From positions 2,666,001 to 2,730,000 of the forward strand of contig NZ_AP024845.1 of the NCBI RefSeq assembly GCF_020892095.1: a stretch of 64,000 nucleotides of DNA. Direction: 5' to 3'. The DNA comes from Claveliimonas bilis. GTDB lineage: Bacteria; Bacillota; Clostridia; Lachnospirales; Lachnospiraceae. A program made the position numbers and the translations under genes. This document shows positions 52,048-61,900 of this stretch, in pieces (position 1 is the first letter of the stretch; every line of letters starts with the position of its first letter). The notes under the pieces are model-generated. The model saw nothing but the letters and a program-made list of their open reading frames with translations, did not search any database and was not told where the DNA came from.

Positions 52048-52076
52048 TTGAATTTTTGTATGAGATTTAGTACAAT
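52048..52076 (+). promoter_or_regulatory. Promoter of gap
   Basis: TTGAAT (52048-52053), 17 bases, TACAAT (52071-52076). A long leader of about 80 bases follows, with a small CTTTAAC/GTTAAGG hairpin at about 52096-52112. Confidence 0.6.
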
Positions 52077-52162
52077 TGTTAATGGTTGATGGTTCTTTAA
52101 CGAAGTTAAGGAGCAAAAATAAAAGCTGTGAAACAGTGAAAAGACTTTAGGAGGAATTAATC

Positions 52163-53176
52163 ATGGCAGTAAAAGTAGCAATCAATGGTTTTGGACGTAT
52201 CGGACGTCTTGCTTTCAGACAGATGTTTGGAGCTGAAGGGTATGAAGTAGTTGCGATCAATGACCTGACAAGCCCAAAAATGTTAGCTCACCTGTTGAAA
52301 TATGACTCTTCACAGGGAAAATATGCTCTGGCTGATAAAGTAGAAGCTACAGATGATTCTATCATTGTTGATGGAAAAGAGATCAAGATCTACGCAAAAG
52401 CAAATGCAGAAGAGCTTCCATGGGGAGAGATCGGAGTAGACGTTGTTCTGGAATGTACAGGCTTCTATACATCTAAAGATAAAGCATCTGCTCATATTAA
52501 AGCAGGAGCTAGAAAGGTTGTTATTTCTGCACCAGCAGGAAACGATCTGCCGACTATCGTATATAATGTAAACCATGAAACACTGAAACCGGAAGATACA
52601 GTTATTTCTGCAGCTTCCTGTACAACAAACTGTCTTGCACCAATGGCTAAGGCTCTGAATGATCTTGCACCGATCAAATCCGGTATTATGTGTACAATCC
52701 ACGCTTACACAGGCGATCAGATGACACTGGACGGACCACAGAGAAAAGGTGACTTAAGAAGATCACGTGCTGCTGCATGCAATATCGTTCCAAACAGCAC
52801 AGGAGCTGCTAAGGCAATCGGTCTTGTTATTCCGGAACTGAACGGAAAACTGATCGGAGCTGCACAGAGAGTTCCAACCCCGACAGGATCCACAACAATC
52901 CTGACAGCAGTTGTAGAAGGAAATGTAACAGTTGATCAGATCAACGCTGCAATGAAAGCTGCTGCTACAGAATCCTTCGGATACAACACAGATGAAATCG
53001 TATCCAGCGATATCGTAGGAATGAGATATGGTTCTCTGTTTGATGCAACACAGACAATGGTACTTCCATTAGAGAATGGAACAACAGAAGTACAGGTTGT
53101 TTCCTGGTATGACAATGAAAATTCATACACAAGCCAGATGGTAAGAACAATCAAATACTTCTCTGAATTAGCATAA
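52163..53176 (+). CDS. gap: Glyceraldehyde-3-phosphate dehydrogenase
   Basis: 337 residues. The NAD motif [14 protein letters not shown] is at the N-terminus. The catalytic cysteine is in [15 protein letters not shown], followed by TIHAYTGDQ with the base histidine, and a C-terminal [15 protein letters not shown]. Codon use is strongly biased to a few A-ending and T-ending codons compared with neighbours, as expected for a very highly expressed gene. A terminator separates it from pgk. Confidence 0.98.
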   Translation: MAVKVAINGFGRIGRLAFRQMFGAEGYEVVAINDLTSPKMLAHLLKYDSSQGKYALADKVEATDDSIIVDGKEIKIYAKANAEELPWGEIGVDVVLECTGFYTSKDKASAHIKAGARKVVISAPAGNDLPTIVYNVNHETLKPEDTVISAASCTTNCLAPMAKALNDLAPIKSGIMCTIHAYTGDQMTLDGPQRKGDLRRSRAAACNIVPNSTGAAKAIGLVIPELNGKLIGAAQRVPTPTGSTTILTAVVEGNVTVDQINAAMKAAATESFGYNTDEIVSSDIVGMRYGSLFDATQTMVLPLENGTTEVQVVSWYDNENSYTSQMVRTIKYFSELA

Positions 53177-53185
53177 TTAAGACTC

Positions 53186-53224
53186 AAAACGGGTCCGGTC
53201 TTGTTGGGACCGGATCCGTTTTTG
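53186..53224 (+). terminator. Terminator between gap and pgk
   Basis: AAAACGGGTCCGGTC pairs with GACCGGATCCGTTTT (one G-U pair) around a short loop, followed by T. It may only partly stop transcription, as pgk follows 60 bases later without a clear promoter. Confidence 0.8.
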
Positions 53225-53284
53225 GCATTATGAGAGAATTTCGACTTTTTTCAAAAGTATCGGAAAATGAAAGGAGGCACTTAA

Positions 53285-54478
53285 ATGCTTAATAAAAAAT
53301 CTGTAGATGATATCAATGTAAAAGGGAAAAAGGTCCTTGTAAGATGTGATTTCAATGTACCGCTTATCGATGGAAAGATTACGGATGAGAATCGTCTTGT
53401 TGCAGCCCTTCCGACAATTAAGAAGCTGATCGGAGACGGCGGAAAGGTGATTCTTTGTTCTCATTTGGGTAAACCGAAGGGACAGGCAGTGCCGGAACTG
53501 TCTCTTGCACCGGTTGCAAAGCGTTTGTCAGAGCTGTTAGGACAGGAAGTGAAATTTGCGGCTGATCCGGAGGTTGTAGGACCAAATGCAAAAGCTGCTG
53601 TTGAAGCCATGAAAGATGGAGAAGTTGTTCTTTTGGAGAATACACGTTACAGAGCGGAAGAAACGAAAAATGAAGATACATTTTCAAAAGAGCTTGCTTC
53701 CCTGTGCGACGTATTTGTAAATGACGCTTTTGGTACTGCTCATAGAGCACACTGCTCAAATGTTGGAGTGACAAAATATGTAGATACTGCAGTGGTTGGT
53801 TATCTTATGCAAAAAGAAATTGATTTCCTCGGAAATGCAGTCAACAATCCGGAGAGACCATTTGTGGCAATTCTGGGAGGCGCAAAAGTTTCCAGCAAGA
53901 TTTCTGTTATTGAAAACCTGATCGATAAAGTGGACGTTTTGATCATCGGCGGAGGAATGGCATATACTTTCGCAAAATCCAAGGGAGGAAAGATCGGAAC
54001 ATCTCTTTGTGAGGACGATTATCTGGAATATGCAGAGAACATGGTAAAGAAAGCAGAGGAAAAAGGTGTAAGACTGCTTCTTCCGGTTGATAATCGTATC
54101 GGAGATGAATTTTCTAACGATGCAAATATCCAGATCGTACCGACAGGAGAAATCCCGGATGGCTGGGAAGGAATGGATATCGGACCGGAAACAGAGAAGA
54201 TTTTTACAGATGCAGTGAAAGATGCAAAGACAGTTGTATGGAATGGTCCTATGGGATGTTTTGAAATGCCGAATTTTGCTCACGGAACAGAGGCAGTTGC
54301 GAAAGCGCTTGCGGAAACAGATGCTGTGACGATCATCGGAGGAGGAGATTCTGCAGCAGCTGTAAATCAGTTGGGATACGGTGACAAGATGACACATATC
54401 TCTACAGGTGGCGGCGCATCTTTGGAATTTTTGGAAGGAAAAGAACTTCCGGGCGTAGCAGCAGCTAACGATAAGTAA
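53285..54478 (+). CDS. pgk: Phosphoglycerate kinase
   Basis: 397 residues. It makes ATP from 1,3-bisphosphoglycerate. Family motifs: [20 protein letters not shown], the SHLGKPKG substrate loop, [24 protein letters not shown], and the C-terminal nucleotide region [13 protein letters not shown] with [28 protein letters not shown] precedes the ATG. It is followed by a 198-base spacer with a structured palindrome before tpiA. Confidence 0.98.
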   Translation: MLNKKSVDDINVKGKKVLVRCDFNVPLIDGKITDENRLVAALPTIKKLIGDGGKVILCSHLGKPKGQAVPELSLAPVAKRLSELLGQEVKFAADPEVVGPNAKAAVEAMKDGEVVLLENTRYRAEETKNEDTFSKELASLCDVFVNDAFGTAHRAHCSNVGVTKYVDTAVVGYLMQKEIDFLGNAVNNPERPFVAILGGAKVSSKISVIENLIDKVDVLIIGGGMAYTFAKSKGGKIGTSLCEDDYLEYAENMVKKAEEKGVRLLLPVDNRIGDEFSNDANIQIVPTGEIPDGWEGMDIGPETEKIFTDAVKDAKTVVWNGPMGCFEMPNFAHGTEAVAKALAETDAVTIIGGGDSAAAVNQLGYGDKMTHISTGGGASLEFLEGKELPGVAAANDK

Positions 54479-54521
54479 GCACTTAATGAGTCCAAGTCCG
54501 AAGGACGCCGGACGAATTCTA

Positions 54522-54630
54522 GTGCGCACTTAGTTCACCGCACTTAGCGAACCAAGCCCGTTAGGGCACAGGTGAGTTTAGTAAGGTGAACATCCCCCCC
54601 TTCCTGACGGGCTTAAGCAGGGGACTTAGT
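54522..54630. repeat. Structured palindromic region between pgk and tpiA
   Basis: Two inverted pairs are seen: GTTCACC (54533-54539) with GGTGAAC (54585-54591), and AAGCCCGTTAGG (54554-54565) with CCTGACGGGCTT (54603-54614). They interleave, so only one can form at a time unless a pseudoknot is made. GCACTTAG occurs twice (54526, 54540), and a C8 run lies at about 54593-54600. It looks like a non-coding repeat or RNA element, distinct from the repeat at 21.5 and 27.8 kb. Confidence 0.5.
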
Positions 54631-54676
54631 AACGAATGCAGATTTTAAAGAATATATAAAGGAAAGAGTGAAAACA

Positions 54677-55426
54677 ATGGCAAGAAGAAAGATTATAGCA
54701 GGAAACTGGAAGATGAATAAAACTCCCAGCGAGGCAGTTGCGCTGGTAAAAGAATTAAAGCCTTTAGTTGCAACAGAGGATGCAGACGTTGTATTCTGTG
54801 TTCCGGCAATTGATATTATTCCGGTAGTGGAAGCGTGCAAGGGGACAAACATCCAGGTTGGAGCAGAAAACATGTATTACGAGGAAAGCGGAGCATACAC
54901 AGGAGAAATTTCTCCGGCAATGCTTACAGATGCGGGTGTAAAATATGTAGTTCTGGGACATTCAGAGAGAAGAGATTACTTTGGCGAGACAAGCGAGGAT
55001 GTCAACAAGAAAATGCACAAGGCATTTGAACATGGCATTACGCCTATCATGTGCTGTGGAGAATCTCTGGAGCAGAGAGAACAGGGCGTTACCATGGATT
55101 TCATTCGTCAGCAGGTTAAGGTTGGATTCCAGGGAATTACAGCAGATCAGGCAAAGACAGCTGTGATCGCATATGAACCGATCTGGGCGATTGGAACAGG
55201 AAAAACAGCAACAACAGAACAGGCAGAAGAAGTGTGTGCCGGAATCCGTGCATGTATTGCAGAGATTTATGACGAAGCAACAGCGGAAGCTATCCGTATT
55301 CAGTACGGCGGTTCTGTTAATGCAGGAAATGCTGCAGAGTTATTTGCACAGGCTGACATTGACGGAGGACTTGTCGGAGGAGCTTCTTTGAAGGCAGACT
55401 TCGGAAAGATTGTAAATTATAAGTAA
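54677..55426 (+). CDS. tpiA: Triosephosphate isomerase
   Basis: 249 residues from the ATG at 54677 (GGAAAGAGTG precedes; a GTG at 54668 lies in that site). It interconverts dihydroxyacetone phosphate and glyceraldehyde-3-phosphate. Motifs: AGNWKMNK, the histidine in [13 protein letters not shown], the catalytic glutamate in [15 protein letters not shown], and [15 protein letters not shown]. Third glycolytic gene in the set gap-pgk-tpiA-esterase-gpmI. Confidence 0.98.
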   Translation: MARRKIIAGNWKMNKTPSEAVALVKELKPLVATEDADVVFCVPAIDIIPVVEACKGTNIQVGAENMYYEESGAYTGEISPAMLTDAGVKYVVLGHSERRDYFGETSEDVNKKMHKAFEHGITPIMCCGESLEQREQGVTMDFIRQQVKVGFQGITADQAKTAVIAYEPIWAIGTGKTATTEQAEEVCAGIRACIAEIYDEATAEAIRIQYGGSVNAGNAAELFAQADIDGGLVGGASLKADFGKIVNYK

Positions 55427-55439
55427 GAACCAGATTGAA

Positions 55440-55476
55440 CCGCAGGGGCTTGCAAGACAGTTCCTGCGGGCTTTTG
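55440..55476 (+). terminator. Hairpin after tpiA
   Basis: CCGCAGG (55440-55446) pairs with CCTGCGG (55463-55469), followed by GCTTTT. Short T-run, so partial termination is likely. Confidence 0.5.
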
Positions 55477-55495
55477 AGTTTCGGGAGTGAAGAGT

Positions 55496-56320
55496 GTGAT
55501 TATTGAAAGAATGAAACTGCAGACGGAAGGTTCCCTTCCGGATGCTCATTTTATCGCTTATGTATTAGATACGCCGGGAGATCTGCATATAAAAAAGCGT
55601 CCCATGGTTATTTTATGTCCGGGAGGCGGATATGAGAGAACCAGTTTTCGGGAAGGAGAGCCTATTGCAATGTACTTTCTGCAAAAAGGGTATCATGTAG
55701 GGATTCTGCGATATTCCACTGCCCCGGCAAAATATCCCACAGCGCTTCTGGAACTTGGAATGGCAATGGGAATTGTTAAAGGACATTCTGAAGAATGGAA
55801 GGTGGACGAAAGGCAGATTTTTGTTCAGGGTTCATCAGCGGGAGGACATCTGGCAGGGTGTCTTGGAGTTTTCTGGAACAGTACATTTCTTTCCAAAAAG
55901 CTTGGAATCCCATCAGAGAAATTAAGACCGGCGGGACTGCTGCTCAGTTATCCGGTGATAAGTTCTGATGAAAATATTTCCCATAAGGGAAGTTTCCTAA
56001 ATCTTCTTCAGGATGAATATGAAGAAAAGAAAGAGATGCTGTCCTTAGAAAGACAGGTGACAGAATATACAGTTCCCTGCTTTATATGGCATACCTTTGA
56101 AGACAGAACCGTTCCGGTTCAAAATTCTGTCAGAATGGCAGAAGCGCTGCACGAGAAAGGGATCAGGACAGAGCTTCATTTGTTTCAGAAAGGCTCTCAT
56201 GGACTGGGGAGCGCAGGAGAAGAATCCAGGCGTGCTGATGGAAGCGGCGTTCAGGAGGAATGTCAATGCTGGATGGATCTGGCATACAAGTGGATGGAAA
56301 ACATCTGCAAAGACCAATAG
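55496..56320 (+). CDS. Alpha/beta hydrolase (carbohydrate acetyl esterase-like)
   Basis: 274 residues from a GTG at 55496, eight bases after GGGAG; a GTG at 55487 overlaps that site. The oxyanion region is LCPGGGYERTSFREGEP. The nucleophile serine is in QGSSAGGHLAG, the acid in HTFEDRTVPVQNS, and the histidine in QKGSHGLGS. This is the BD-FAE/acetyl xylan esterase-like branch of the fold; the substrate may be acetylated oligosaccharide or an aryl ester. No signal peptide, so it acts inside the cell. It is set inside the glycolytic gene group, 15 bases before gpmI, which is unusual. Confidence 0.85.
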   Translation: MIIERMKLQTEGSLPDAHFIAYVLDTPGDLHIKKRPMVILCPGGGYERTSFREGEPIAMYFLQKGYHVGILRYSTAPAKYPTALLELGMAMGIVKGHSEEWKVDERQIFVQGSSAGGHLAGCLGVFWNSTFLSKKLGIPSEKLRPAGLLLSYPVISSDENISHKGSFLNLLQDEYEEKKEMLSLERQVTEYTVPCFIWHTFEDRTVPVQNSVRMAEALHEKGIRTELHLFQKGSHGLGSAGEESRRADGSGVQEECQCWMDLAYKWMENICKDQ

Positions 56321-56334
56321 AAGGAGAATAGAAA

Positions 56335-57873
56335 ATGAGTAAAAAACCAACAGTACTGATGATTTTGGATGGTTATGGATTAAATGAAAAGAAAGAAGGC
56401 AATGCGGTAGCAGAAGGGAAAACTCCTGTTATGGATAAGCTGATGGCAGAGTATCCCTTTGTAAAGGGAAATGCAAGCGGAATGGCGGTAGGACTTCCGG
56501 ATGGTCAGATGGGTAACTCTGAAGTAGGACATCTGAACATGGGTGCCGGCCGCATTGTGTATCAGGATCTGACTAAGATTACAAAAGCAATTCAGGATGG
56601 TGATTTCTTTGAAAACAAAGCTCTTCTTGCAGCATGTGAAAATGTGAAGAAACATGATTCAGCGCTCCATCTTATGGGACTGGTATCTGACGGCGGCGTG
56701 CACAGCCATAATACTCACATTTACGGACTTTTGGAGCTTGCAAAGAGACAGGGAATTGAAAAGGTATATGTACACTGCTTCCTGGATGGACGAGACACTC
56801 CTCCGGCATCTGGAAAAGAATATGTAGAAGAGTTGGAAGCCAAGATGAAAAAAATCGGCGTAGGTCAGGTTGCTACTGTAATGGGACGTTACTATGCAAT
56901 GGATCGGGACAATCGCTGGGATCGTGTGGAGAAAGCATACCGTGCAATGGTATTTGGAGAGGGCGAAAAGGCAGCGTCAGGCCCGGAAGGAATCCAGGTT
57001 TCCTATGATAAGGATACAACAGACGAATTTGTACTTCCTACAATTGTAGAGAAAGACGGCGCTCCTGTGGCGACAATCAAAGATCAGGATTCCATTATTT
57101 TCTTTAACTTCCGTCCGGACCGTGCAAGAGAGATCACAAGAACATTTTGCGATGATGACTTTGCCGGATTTGAAAGAGGAGAGCGGATCAAGACGGTCTT
57201 TGTATGCTTTACAGAATATGATGTGACGATTGAAAATAAACTGGTTGCGTTTGTGAAAGAGGAAATTACAAATACATTCGGAGAATTTCTTGCTGCTAAC
57301 GGTATGAAGCAGGCACGTATCGCAGAGACAGAAAAATACGCGCATGTGACATTCTTCTTTAACGGCGGTGTAGAAGAACCAAATGAAGGAGAAGACCGTA
57401 TTCTTGTAAAATCTCCAAAGGTTGCTACTTACGACCTGAAACCGGAGATGAGCGCTTACGAAGTTTGCGATAAACTGACGGAAGCTATTCGTTCTGGAAA
57501 GTATGACGTTATTATCATTAACTTTGCGAATCCGGATATGGTAGGGCATACCGGAGTAGAGGCGGCAGCCATTAAGGCGATCGAGGCAGTGGATGAATGT
57601 GTTGGAAAGACAGTAGAGGCTATCAAAGAAGTGGGAGGTCAGATGTTTATCTGTGCAGACCACGGAAATGCAGAGCAGCTCATCGATGAAGAGACAGGAG
57701 AGCCGTTCACTGCCCACACAACGAATCCGGTACCGTTTATTCTTGTAAATGCTGATCCGGCTTACAAATTAAGAGAAGGTGGATGTTTGGCGGATATCGC
57801 TCCTACATTGATCGAACTGATGGGAATGAAACAGCCAAAAGAGATGACAGGAAGATCATTGCTTGTAAAATAA
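56335..57873 (+). CDS. gpmI: 2,3-bisphosphoglycerate-independent phosphoglycerate mutase
   Basis: 512 residues. It interconverts 3- and 2-phosphoglycerate through a phosphoserine. The serine is in DGQMGNSEVGHLNMGAGR, with metal sites in LMILDGYG, FNFRPDRAREITR, NFANPDMVGHTG and ICADHGNAEQ. Length is normal. AGAAGGAGAATAGAAA precedes the ATG. Enolase is not next; a terminator ends the group. Confidence 0.98.
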   Translation: MSKKPTVLMILDGYGLNEKKEGNAVAEGKTPVMDKLMAEYPFVKGNASGMAVGLPDGQMGNSEVGHLNMGAGRIVYQDLTKITKAIQDGDFFENKALLAACENVKKHDSALHLMGLVSDGGVHSHNTHIYGLLELAKRQGIEKVYVHCFLDGRDTPPASGKEYVEELEAKMKKIGVGQVATVMGRYYAMDRDNRWDRVEKAYRAMVFGEGEKAASGPEGIQVSYDKDTTDEFVLPTIVEKDGAPVATIKDQDSIIFFNFRPDRAREITRTFCDDDFAGFERGERIKTVFVCFTEYDVTIENKLVAFVKEEITNTFGEFLAANGMKQARIAETEKYAHVTFFFNGGVEEPNEGEDRILVKSPKVATYDLKPEMSAYEVCDKLTEAIRSGKYDVIIINFANPDMVGHTGVEAAAIKAIEAVDECVGKTVEAIKEVGGQMFICADHGNAEQLIDEETGEPFTAHTTNPVPFILVNADPAYKLREGGCLADIAPTLIELMGMKQPKEMTGRSLLVK

Positions 57874-57938
57874 TGAGAAATATATGGTGAGTAAGGGCAA
57901 CAACAATTATTCTTAAAAAAGGCAAATAAAAATAACCA

Positions 57939-57988
57939 AAAAGGACCTTGGATTGAGGGGATTCCCCCTAATCTTCGGTCTTTTTTGC
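57939..57988 (+). terminator. Rho-independent terminator after gpmI
   Basis: AAAGGACCTTGGATTGAGGGG folds with CCCCCTAATCTTCGGTCTTT, with small internal mismatches, followed by a T-run. Confidence 0.8.
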
Positions 57989-58039
57989 ATTAAACCAAGG
58001 TATTTTTTCTATTTCCTGTTTTTTGGTGTTTAAATCCAG

Positions 58040-58045
58040 TATAAT
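58040..58045 (+). promoter_or_regulatory. -10 element of the zinc-ribbon gene
   Basis: TATAAT, 33 bases before the GTG start. The -35 region (about 58016-58022) is a T-rich, non-consensus stretch. Confidence 0.4.
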
Positions 58046-58078
58046 GTCTCTATTCCTATTTCGAGAGGGGGACATTTA

Positions 58079-58750
58079 GTGGAGATAACAATTGGGAAAT
58101 TTATGTATCAAAGCATAGATGATGAAGTGTTGACTATCATGAAGAAAGATAAGGAAGTTTATAGGATGAATATCAGAGAAATAGAAATTACTTTCTATCA
58201 ACCTGAAGCAACTTTTTCCAGAGTGCCTGGTGTATATTTTGTTGCTCCTGGCATGAATTCGGCATACCTTTGTACTAATCGGAAAGATAAGGGAGAGATT
58301 AGAAGGCTGCATGATTACTTGGTGCAGTATGGCGCTAAAGAAATAATTATGGGAGCTATGAAAGCAGGAATGGCGCAACATTCTTCAGATATCCAGAAAA
58401 AACAGGAAGAGAAAGCACTCCTTAAACAGCAAAAGGAAGAAGAAAAGAAACAATTGAAGCTTGAAAGAGGGAAACAGGCTGCCATTCGATTAGAGAAACA
58501 AAGAAGGCGATCCGGATGCAAAGAAAAGACAGAAGAAAAGTACCGGTGTACCGTTTGCGGTGCTATCTGGTATTCTAATAGCATGGATCGAGCAAAAAAT
58601 GTTCATAATGCACTCTCCATGTCCACATATGCTATTAATCAGATGCGAGATATATCCCGATGTCCTAAATGTGGTTCTGGTGCGTCTAAACATCATACTG
58701 TCCGATATTGGATCGATAAAAAAGGAAATTGTATGGATCGAGAAGAATAA
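58079..58750 (+). CDS. Unrecognised protein with coiled coil and zinc ribbon
   Basis: 223 residues, GTG start supported by GAGAGGGGG seven bases before it. Three parts: an N-terminal alpha/beta region (1-100, with RVPGVYFVAPGMNSAYL) that recalls small PH-like folds; a highly charged Gln/Lys/Glu helix (about 103-150); and a C-terminal zinc ribbon with CTVCG (about 160) and CPKCG (about 201) around a 37-residue loop. No signal peptide or membrane segment. I do not recognise the family. The gene and flanks are AT-richer than the glycolytic genes beside it, and it is monocistronic between two terminators, which hints at recent acquisition. Nucleic-acid or protein binding is possible from the ribbon only. 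Confidence 0.7.
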   Translation: MEITIGKFMYQSIDDEVLTIMKKDKEVYRMNIREIEITFYQPEATFSRVPGVYFVAPGMNSAYLCTNRKDKGEIRRLHDYLVQYGAKEIIMGAMKAGMAQHSSDIQKKQEEKALLKQQKEEEKKQLKLERGKQAAIRLEKQRRRSGCKEKTEEKYRCTVCGAIWYSNSMDRAKNVHNALSMSTYAINQMRDISRCPKCGSGASKHHTVRYWIDKKGNCMDREE

Positions 58751-58839
58751 GGGAATAATCCGTGATTTAAGACCTTCAAAAAACTATATATTCATATAGC
58801 TTTGTCGCAGATTTGTATGATTTGTCAAGTGTTTTTACT

Positions 58840-58874
58840 AAAAAAGCATGGAATTTTTCGTTCCATGCTTTTTT
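58840..58874. terminator. Bidirectional terminator, zinc-ribbon gene and activase fusion
   Basis: AAAAAAGCATGGAA and TTCCATGCTTTTTT form a perfect 14-bp stem with a seven-base loop. Confidence 0.9.
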
Positions 58875-58934
58875 GAATCCTAATTTCTAAACTTAATGAC
58901 ATTGAATTTAAATGTTACTACGTCCCAAATTTTA

Positions 58935-61900
58935 CTATCCTTCCGTTTTTGCCAGATTTTTATTCGCTGTTGACAGCATTAGTTTAATACGGTTCAGCTG
59001 ATTTACCTCACTTGCACCCGGGTCATAGTCGATGGCAACAATATTTGCCAATGGATGGCGGCGTCGCAGCTCTTTGATAACCCCCTTGCCCACTACATGG
59101 TTCGGAAGGCAGGCAAAAGGCTGTGTGCAGACGATGTTTGTGGCACCGCTGTGGATCAGCTCCAGCATCTCTCCGGTGAGGAACCAACCTTCGCCAGTCT
59201 GGTTTCCGAGGGAAACAATCTCAGATGCCATTTTGCCCAGATCCCGGATATCAGCCGGAGGATCGAAGTGCTTGCTCTCTTTAAATGCCTTGCTGGCAGG
59301 AGAGCGGAACCATTCCAGCGCTTTGATTCCAAGGTTTGCAATAGTAGCCTTTGACTTGGCAAAACCAAGATGGGATACCTTGAAATTCTGATTGTAGAAG
59401 CAGTACAGAAGGAAGTCCAAAAGATCTGGAACGACAGCTTCGGCGCCTTCACTCTCCAAAAGATCCACCAGATGATTATTGGCGGCAGGGAGGAATTTTA
59501 CCAGAATTTCTCCAACTACACCTACGCGGGGTTTCTTGATATCTAAAAGTTCAATATTGTTGTCGAAGTCTTCAATAATATTCCGGCACAGTTTTTTGAA
59601 TTTTCTTCGGGAAGGGTAGCCCTGGGAAACAAAATCAGCACAAACTTTTACCCATTTGCGATGCATAGCGTCAACCGAACCGGGCACTGCCTCATATGGA
59701 CGGAGGCGGTAAACACATTTCATGAAAATGTCTCCGAAAACAGCAGCATAGATTCCGCGAAGCGCTAATGCCGGTGTAATCTTAAAGCCGGGATTTCCTT
59801 CCAGCCCGCTTAAGTTGATAGAAATAACCGGAATATGTTCATAGCCGGCTTTCTTCAATGCGCGGCGGATGAATCCGATATAGTTGGAAGCACGGCATCC
59901 GCCTCCGGTCTGACTGATAATGACAGCAATCTTATCTGTATCGTATTTTCCGGATAAAATAGCTTCCATAATCTGTCCTACAACCATAAGAGAAGGGTAG
60001 CAGGCATCGTTATTAACATATTTCAGTCCCACATCAACGGCTTGCTTATTGTCGTTTGGAAGGACTTCCACTTTATAACCCGAAGCGTTGAAAGCAGGTT
60101 CCAGAAGTTCAAAATGCATTGGAGACATCTGCGGGCAGAGGATGGTGTAGTCTTTGCGCATCTCCTTTGTAAAAGGTACCTTTTTTATGGAAGATGGCTC
60201 AATATGCCGTTTCTGTTCCCTTTGTTCTCTGACGCGGATTGCAGCAAGCAGAGAGCGGACACGGATTCTTGCAGCTCCCAGGTTATTGACCTCATCGATT
60301 TTTAAAGAGGTGTAGATCTTATCGGAGCGAGTCAGGATATCGGCAACCTGATCTGTGGTGACGGCATCCAGTCCGCATCCGAAAGAATTGAGCTGGATCA
60401 GATCCAGATTATCTTTTGTCTTTACATAATTTGCTGCCGCATAGAGGCGGGAGTGATACATCCACTGATCCATAACATTTAAAGGCCGCTCTACCGGGTG
60501 AAGGTGTGATACGGAATCTTCTGTCAATACGGCGATATTGTAGGAATTGATCAGCTCCGGAAGTCCATGGTTTACCTCGGGGTCAATATGATAGGGACGT
60601 CCGGCAAGAACAATTCCCCGGTTTCCTGTTTTGTCGAGGAAAGCAACGGTTTCCTCACCTTTTTTGCGCATATCGTTCCGGCACGCTTCAAGCTCAACCC
60701 AGGCTTTATGAACAGCAGTTTTAATTTCTTCTGCTGTGAGATCAAACTTTGGAGCAAGTTCTTCGATCAGGCGGGAAGAAAGGGTTTCCTCGCTGGCAAA
60801 GGACATGAAAGGATGGATGAAATCCACGTTGCCGTTTACGATGGCATCAATATTATTTTTGATGTTCTCCGGATAGGAGGTAACAATCGGACAGTTATAG
60901 TGGTTGTTGGCATCGGCAAATTCATTTCTCTCATAAGGAATAGAAGGGTAAAAGATATGCCGGATGCCTTCATTGATCAGCCATTGTACATGCCCGTGGG
61001 CAAGTTTGGCGGGATAACATTCAGATTCACTTGGGATAGACTCAATTCCCAGCTCATAAATCTTCCTTGTGGAAGCGGGAGAGAGAACTACACGAAATCC
61101 AAGATCCGTGAAGAAGGTGAACCAGAACGGATAGTTATCGTACATATTCAGAACTCTGGGTATACCGATCACGCCGCGGGAAGCTTCCTCCTCTGAAAGA
61201 GGCGTATAGCCGAAATACCGCTGACTCTTATACTCAAAAAGGTTGGGAAGGTTGTTCTTCGATTTTTCTTTTCCAAGTCCCTTTTCACAGCGGTTTCCGG
61301 TGATAAACTTTCTTCCGCCGCTGAAATGGTTGATCGTCAGACGGCAGTTATTGGTACATCCGCGGCACTTTGTCATCGTTGTCCGGTATTCCAGCGCTTC
61401 GATATCTTCGATGGAGAGCATGGTAGTACCTTCGCATTCCACATAGCGTTCCCTTGCGATCAGGGCAGCACCGAACGCTCCCATGATGCCGGCAATGTCC
61501 GGGCGGATTGCGTGGCAGCCTGCAATTTTCTCAAAACTTCTAAGAACAGCATTATTATAGAAAGTACCGCCCTGCACAACAATGTGCTGTCCCAGTTCTG
61601 ATGCATCAGATACTTTAATTACTTTGAAAAGAGCATTCTTAATGACAGAGTAGGCCAGTCCGGCAGAAATGTCGGACACGGCAGCTCCCTCTTTCTGTGC
61701 CTGTTTTACCTTAGAGTTCATAAATACAGTACAGCGGGTTCCAAGGTCAATCGGATTATGGGCAAATAAAGCTTCGTGCGCAAAATCTTCTACAGAATAG
61801 TTGAGCGATTTGGCAAAGGTTTCGATAAAGGAACCACAGCCTGAAGAGCAGGCTTCGTTCAGCTGTACACTGTCAACAGTCTGGTTTTTGATCTTAATAC

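Noticed and set aside
51208-52116. Minus-strand open frame over the PHP phosphatase gene
   Set aside because: Antisense to a gene with all PHP metal motifs; no start signal.
52310-52702. Minus-strand open frame in gap
   Set aside because: Shadow of the strongly codon-biased gap gene.
54479-54676. tRNA or T-box leader in the pgk-tpiA spacer
   Set aside because: No cloverleaf, anticodon arm, T-loop (GTTCRANNC) or T-box (TGGNACC) sequence is seen; the pairings are interleaved instead.
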